Assembly (NCBI GenBank): GCA_024695315.1
Contig: JAILIJ010000267.1
Location: 1-26,889, forward strand
Source of the DNA: Bacteroidaceae bacterium
GTDB lineage: Bacteria > Bacteroidota > Bacteroidia > Bacteroidales > Bacteroidaceae
Length of the DNA: 26,889 nt
Direction: 5' to 3'
The position numbers and the translations under genes are program-made. The notes below the pieces were generated by a model, which worked only from the letters and a program-made list of their open reading frames with translations, had not been told where the DNA came from and ran no database searches. Positions 24,211 to 26,889 of the stretch are shown piece by piece (position 1 is the first letter of the stretch; every line of letters starts with the position of its first letter).

Positions 24211-26190
24211 TTACTTCTTAGTTTTCAGAGCCGCAGGTCCTTCTGCTGTTGGCTTGACTGGAATGATATTTCCTTTCTTGTCGAAGTACATTCTATCAAT
24301 ACAAACTTCACGATGGACACCAGGTCCTCCGAATCGTCTGTCACGCATAAAGTTTTTATTGATTCTGTGATATACTATATACCATTCATCCTTTCCTGGT
24401 ATCTGCAGAATTGAATTGTGTGCAGTTCCGTATATTTTGTTATCGGCATCTTGCTTTATAACATTATAGTTATTTTCATCGATACTTATAGGTCCAAGTG
24501 GCGATTTAGAAGTACCGTAACATACGTGATAGTTTGCACTACCTGTATCATCAACAGACCACATGAAATAGTATGTTCCTTTGCGATAGATTACGTATGC
24601 ACCTTCACGGAATGCCCATGTACTGAGGTTTCCTCCCTTAGGTGTGAGGTTTACGGTTGTTTCCTTCTTGATTGATACCATATCATCGTTAAGTTCTGCA
24701 CCTGCCATGAAACCATTGCCCCAATATAGATAGAATTTACCAGATTTTGGGTCTTGGAATACATCAACATCGATAGCTTGTCCACCTCTAACTCCATTAG
24801 GTCTGTCAGCATCTGTAACGATACTTGTTTCTGTAGATACGAAAGGACCAGTAGGGTTGTCTGCGATTGCAACACCAATTTCCTTACGATTTGTTTTAGG
24901 ATTATGAGCAGAGAAATAGAAGTAATATTTATAATTACCCTTAATCTTACGTTCGATGATACATGGAGCCCAAGCGTTTCCTGTAGCCCATTTTACTTGT
25001 TCAGACCTTGCGTTTAGCATTGTGCCTTCGTCAGTCCAGTTTTTGAGGTCTGTAGAAGAGAATACGTTGAATTTATATCCTCCCCATCCAGGAACTCCGT
25101 CAGTAGTGCTATAGATGTAATATTTCTTAGTCTTATTTGAGTATAATACCTCTGGATCAGCATGGAAGTTGGGTAGGATAGGGTTGCCAAGATTTCCATA
25201 TTGCTTGATAAGACGTTCTTTTTCTGCACGTGTTATTGGTATGATAGTACCATGACGAGGTGTGAAATTACCTTCAGTTTTTGTGTTTTGAACAAATTCG
25301 AACTTTTTCAAATCTGTTGATTTGCAGAACTGGTAATGTCCATTTGCGTAGCAGTCATACATAATAATCCATGACTTTCCATCGATGGTTTTGCATACGC
25401 CAACACCTTCAACTGCTTCTTTCGTCTGGTCTACGTGTTCGTTGATAATGTTCCACTTATCAGTAAGATTTTTAGCAGTAGCCTGGAATATTCCACGTCC
25501 AGATTCTGTTTTATAAAATAGGTGGTATAATCCGTCTGCGTCATTAAAGACAATGTCACCATCAATTGTAGCGTTTCCAGAGTCAAAAAGGTATTTAGGT
25601 TCACCTTCTAAGTCTGTGAAATCTTTGTTTGCGTATTGATAATAAATCTTATCGTATCCTCCGTCAGCAGTTAGGAGAGAATAGAAAACCATATATTTTC
25701 CTGCTTTGTGATCATATATCGTCTCTGGTGCCCATACACGAGTAACATTTTTCCATTTATCCGTGTATCGGGTAGGGAAGTTTATAGCATGGTGTTCCCA
25801 GTTGATTAAGTCTTTTGATTTTAGAAGAACCATACCTCTGTTGCTTGACCAACCAAGGTTCGATTTCATATCTGTAACAACCATGTAGAATGTTTTACCG
25901 TCCTCACAACGAAGAATATGTGGGTCTCGAACACATTGTGTGAAAGCTATTGTATCACTAGAAATAACAGGAATACCTCCGTTAAGTGGTGTGAAATTAT
26001 ATCCATCATCACTTAGGGCGTAACATATCTGTTCGTCTTTAGGATCGTTGCTGTTGAAGTAAGTGAAGAGATAGGCAACCATCTCGTTCGGATCAGCATC
26101 TGTGTTTACTTGTTTGTTTTTCTGAGCAAAAGCAGATGTGCCAGTCATGAGTCCGATAGCAGATGCTAATGCAATTTTAGCTAAATTCAT
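24211..26190 (-). CDS. Secreted protein with two tandem GH43 glycosidase modules
   Basis: This 659-residue protein has a signal peptide (1-22, cut after AFA) and two five-bladed propeller modules of glycoside hydrolase family 43. GH43 enzymes cleave arabinose- or xylose-containing polysaccharides. The N-terminal module (about 38-300) shows a possible triad of D89 (CVRDPHI), D210/D212 (TIDGDIVF) and E261 (VEGVGV). The C-terminal module (about 335-640) shows D345 (FHADPEV), D474/D476 (AIDVDVF) and E529 (REGAYVIY). Both therefore look potentially active. No SusC/SusD or other glycanase gene is nearby, so it is not part of a recognisable polysaccharide utilisation locus here. Sorting may be periplasmic, since no lipobox is present. 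Confidence 0.9.
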   Translation of the reverse strand: MNLAKIALASAIGLMTGTSAFAQKNKQVNTDADPNEMVAYLFTYFNSNDPKDEQICYALSDDGYNFTPLNGGIPVISSDTIAFTQCVRDPHILRCEDGKTFYMVVTDMKSNLGWSSNRGMVLLKSKDLINWEHHAINFPTRYTDKWKNVTRVWAPETIYDHKAGKYMVFYSLLTADGGYDKIYYQYANKDFTDLEGEPKYLFDSGNATIDGDIVFNDADGLYHLFYKTESGRGIFQATAKNLTDKWNIINEHVDQTKEAVEGVGVCKTIDGKSWIIMYDCYANGHYQFCKSTDLKKFEFVQNTKTEGNFTPRHGTIIPITRAEKERLIKQYGNLGNPILPNFHADPEVLYSNKTKKYYIYSTTDGVPGWGGYKFNVFSSTDLKNWTDEGTMLNARSEQVKWATGNAWAPCIIERKIKGNYKYYFYFSAHNPKTNRKEIGVAIADNPTGPFVSTETSIVTDADRPNGVRGGQAIDVDVFQDPKSGKFYLYWGNGFMAGAELNDDMVSIKKETTVNLTPKGGNLSTWAFREGAYVIYRKGTYYFMWSVDDTGSANYHVCYGTSKSPLGPISIDENNYNVIKQDADNKIYGTAHNSILQIPGKDEWYIVYHRINKNFMRDRRFGGPGVHREVCIDRMYFDKKGNIIPVKPTAEGPAALKTKK

Positions 26191-26254
26191 AAATGATAGT
26201 AATTGAATTAGTTATTTGACTATTATTGATTTCGTACTTTAAGTGAAGCGTTAA

Positions 26255-26286
26255 TAAATGTAGTCTACAATTATGTTTAATTCAAA
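26255..26286 (-). promoter_or_regulatory. GH43 gene promoter candidate
   Basis: On the minus strand TTTG (26283-26286) is followed after 20 bases by TACATTTA (26255-26262), a one-mismatch -7 box. It lies between the thioesterase stop and the GH43 start. Confidence 0.55.
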
Positions 26287-26287
26287 A

Positions 26288-26659
26288 TTAAATTTTTGAC
26301 ATGAATTTTTCTTTGTCTACGATGAATCTCAAATGAGTTCCTTCGCCAATAATTGTATCATTCATTTTAGCTTCTATTTTGAAGAAAAGCTTTTTGCCTT
26401 CTATTTTTATAAGGGTTGCTGTTGCTTCGATTTTAGAACCAATTAAAGAAGGTTTTAGGTGTGATGATTCAATGTGACCACCCACAGTTGTTTGTCCTTC
26501 TTGCAAAGATGGGGCTACGGCTAGCATTGCAGCATTTTCCATGAGCGCCATCATAGCAGGTGTAGCTAAAACATCTAAATTTCCGCTTCCCAAATAATTT
26601 GCTGTATTTTCCTTTGATACAGTAAGAAAGCTTGTGTGGCTTAAACCTTCTGTTAACAT
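26288..26659 (-). CDS. Hot-dog thioesterase, fluoroacetyl-CoA thioesterase (FlK)-like
   Basis: This 123-residue protein has the single hot-dog fold of the FlK-like thioesterase family. With the start at 26659, T33 (LATPAM), E41 (LMENAA) and H67 (ESSHLKP) have the same spacing as the FlK catalytic residues Thr42, Glu50 and His76. GGHIESSHLKP is the central helix-strand signature. The natural acyl-CoA is unknown; fluoroacetate is unlikely in this host. An in-frame ATG at 26725 exists, but GGAGG (26664-26668) directly precedes the ATG at 26659, and the promoter's predicted start near 26707 lies downstream of 26725, so the shorter form is chosen. Confidence 0.85.
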   Translation of the reverse strand: MLTEGLSHTSFLTVSKENTANYLGSGNLDVLATPAMMALMENAAMLAVAPSLQEGQTTVGGHIESSHLKPSLIGSKIEATATLIKIEGKKLFFKIEAKMNDTIIGEGTHLRFIVDKEKFMSKI

Positions 26660-26663
26660 AATT

Positions 26664-26668
26664 CCTCC
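26664..26668 (-). promoter_or_regulatory. Shine-Dalgarno deciding the thioesterase start
   Basis: GGAGG on the minus strand is followed by AATT and the ATG at 26659. It favours this start over the in-frame ATG 66 bases upstream. Confidence 0.65.
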
Positions 26669-26713
26669 AAGTATATCTGAGTACTTTATTTTACTTAATT
26701 TCTTTTCTATATG

Positions 26714-26748
26714 CAAATGTATCAAAAAATGAAATTGTATCCAACAAA
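26714..26748 (-). promoter_or_regulatory. Thioesterase promoter candidate
   Basis: TACATTTG (26714-26721) is a perfect -7 box on the minus strand. TTTG at 26745-26748, continuing as TTTGTTGG, lies 20-23 bases upstream as a -33 candidate. Confidence 0.55.
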
Positions 26749-26889
26749 AAACTGAAAAAAAACTTTTTAGGTTTATTTATTGGGTGTTTATTTTTGACAA
26801 AGAATCATTTTATTGTAGTATGAGTATTTTATAAGGAAATGTAAAATTGACACAAAACAATTCTAATCACGGTTATGTTTAATTCTACA
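26749..26889. other. Right-end non-coding stretch
   Basis: I see no gene, RNA or repeat array here. The stretch is AT-rich with A/T runs next to the thioesterase promoter. A 13-base match (TTATGTTTAATTC) recurs near 26271-26283, probably by chance. Confidence 0.5.

Noticed and set aside
26660..26725. Upstream ATG extension of the thioesterase
   Set aside because: The predicted transcription start lies downstream of 26725 and GGAGG sits directly before the ATG at 26659.
26795..26822. E. coli-like sigma70 promoter on the plus strand (TTGACA, 16 bases, TAGTAT)
   Set aside because: Bacteroidota do not use this consensus, and no plus-strand gene follows in the window.

Overview
The window looks like a chromosomal segment from a Bacteroidales bacterium, most likely Prevotella or a close relative. 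The evidence is an AT-rich background, Bacteroidota-type promoters (TTTG, about 20 bases, TAnnTTTG), a DUF4837 lipoprotein beside rlmN, a TIGR02757 protein, a long glutamine-dependent NAD synthetase and a six-gene Na+-NQR operon. Every gene I can support lies on the minus strand, so transcription runs from high to low coordinates. I see no tRNA, rRNA, CRISPR array, transposase or phage gene.

Right end (26.7 to 19.4 kb, in transcription order): a small hot-dog thioesterase; a secreted protein with two GH43 modules followed directly by nadE and a terminator; a TIGR02757 protein with endonuclease III (nth); and phosphoglycerate kinase (pgk) with its own -7 box and two hairpins downstream. Next comes an AT-rich three-gene run (19.2 to 14.0 kb): a lipoprotein resembling an ABC substrate-binding protein but without a transporter beside it, a large TPR protein, and an Upf1/IGHMBP2-like SF1 helicase.

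Middle (13.9 to 7.9 kb): the complete nqrABCDEF operon for the Na+-translocating NADH:quinone oxidoreductase, with a promoter before nqrA and a clear terminator after nqrF. NqrC carries an unusual tail with 14 cysteines. A 507-base gap then separates nqrF from glyA. It holds the terminator, an array of about seven 10-bp units with phased A-tracts, two candidate promoters and a leader that can fold in two incompatible ways.

Left end (7.5 kb to 1): glyA, then a compact run of rlmN, a DUF4837 lipoprotein, a pdxA homologue, a flippase-like membrane protein, a nucleotidyltransferase, an ATP-grasp enzyme and the start of a CDP-alcohol phosphatidyltransferase cut by the window edge. The last four together look like a polar head-group lipid pathway (activate a phospho-alcohol, attach it to lipid, modify it, move it across the membrane). 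The lipid product is not known from the sequence. The pdxA homologue lacks two of the three metal-binding histidines of E. coli PdxA, and rlmN contains a perfect 12-bp hairpin written in G/C-ending codons.

The best candidates for something undescribed are the head-group lipid cluster with its ATP-grasp enzyme and divergent PdxA, the cysteine-rich NqrC tail, and the glyA upstream region.
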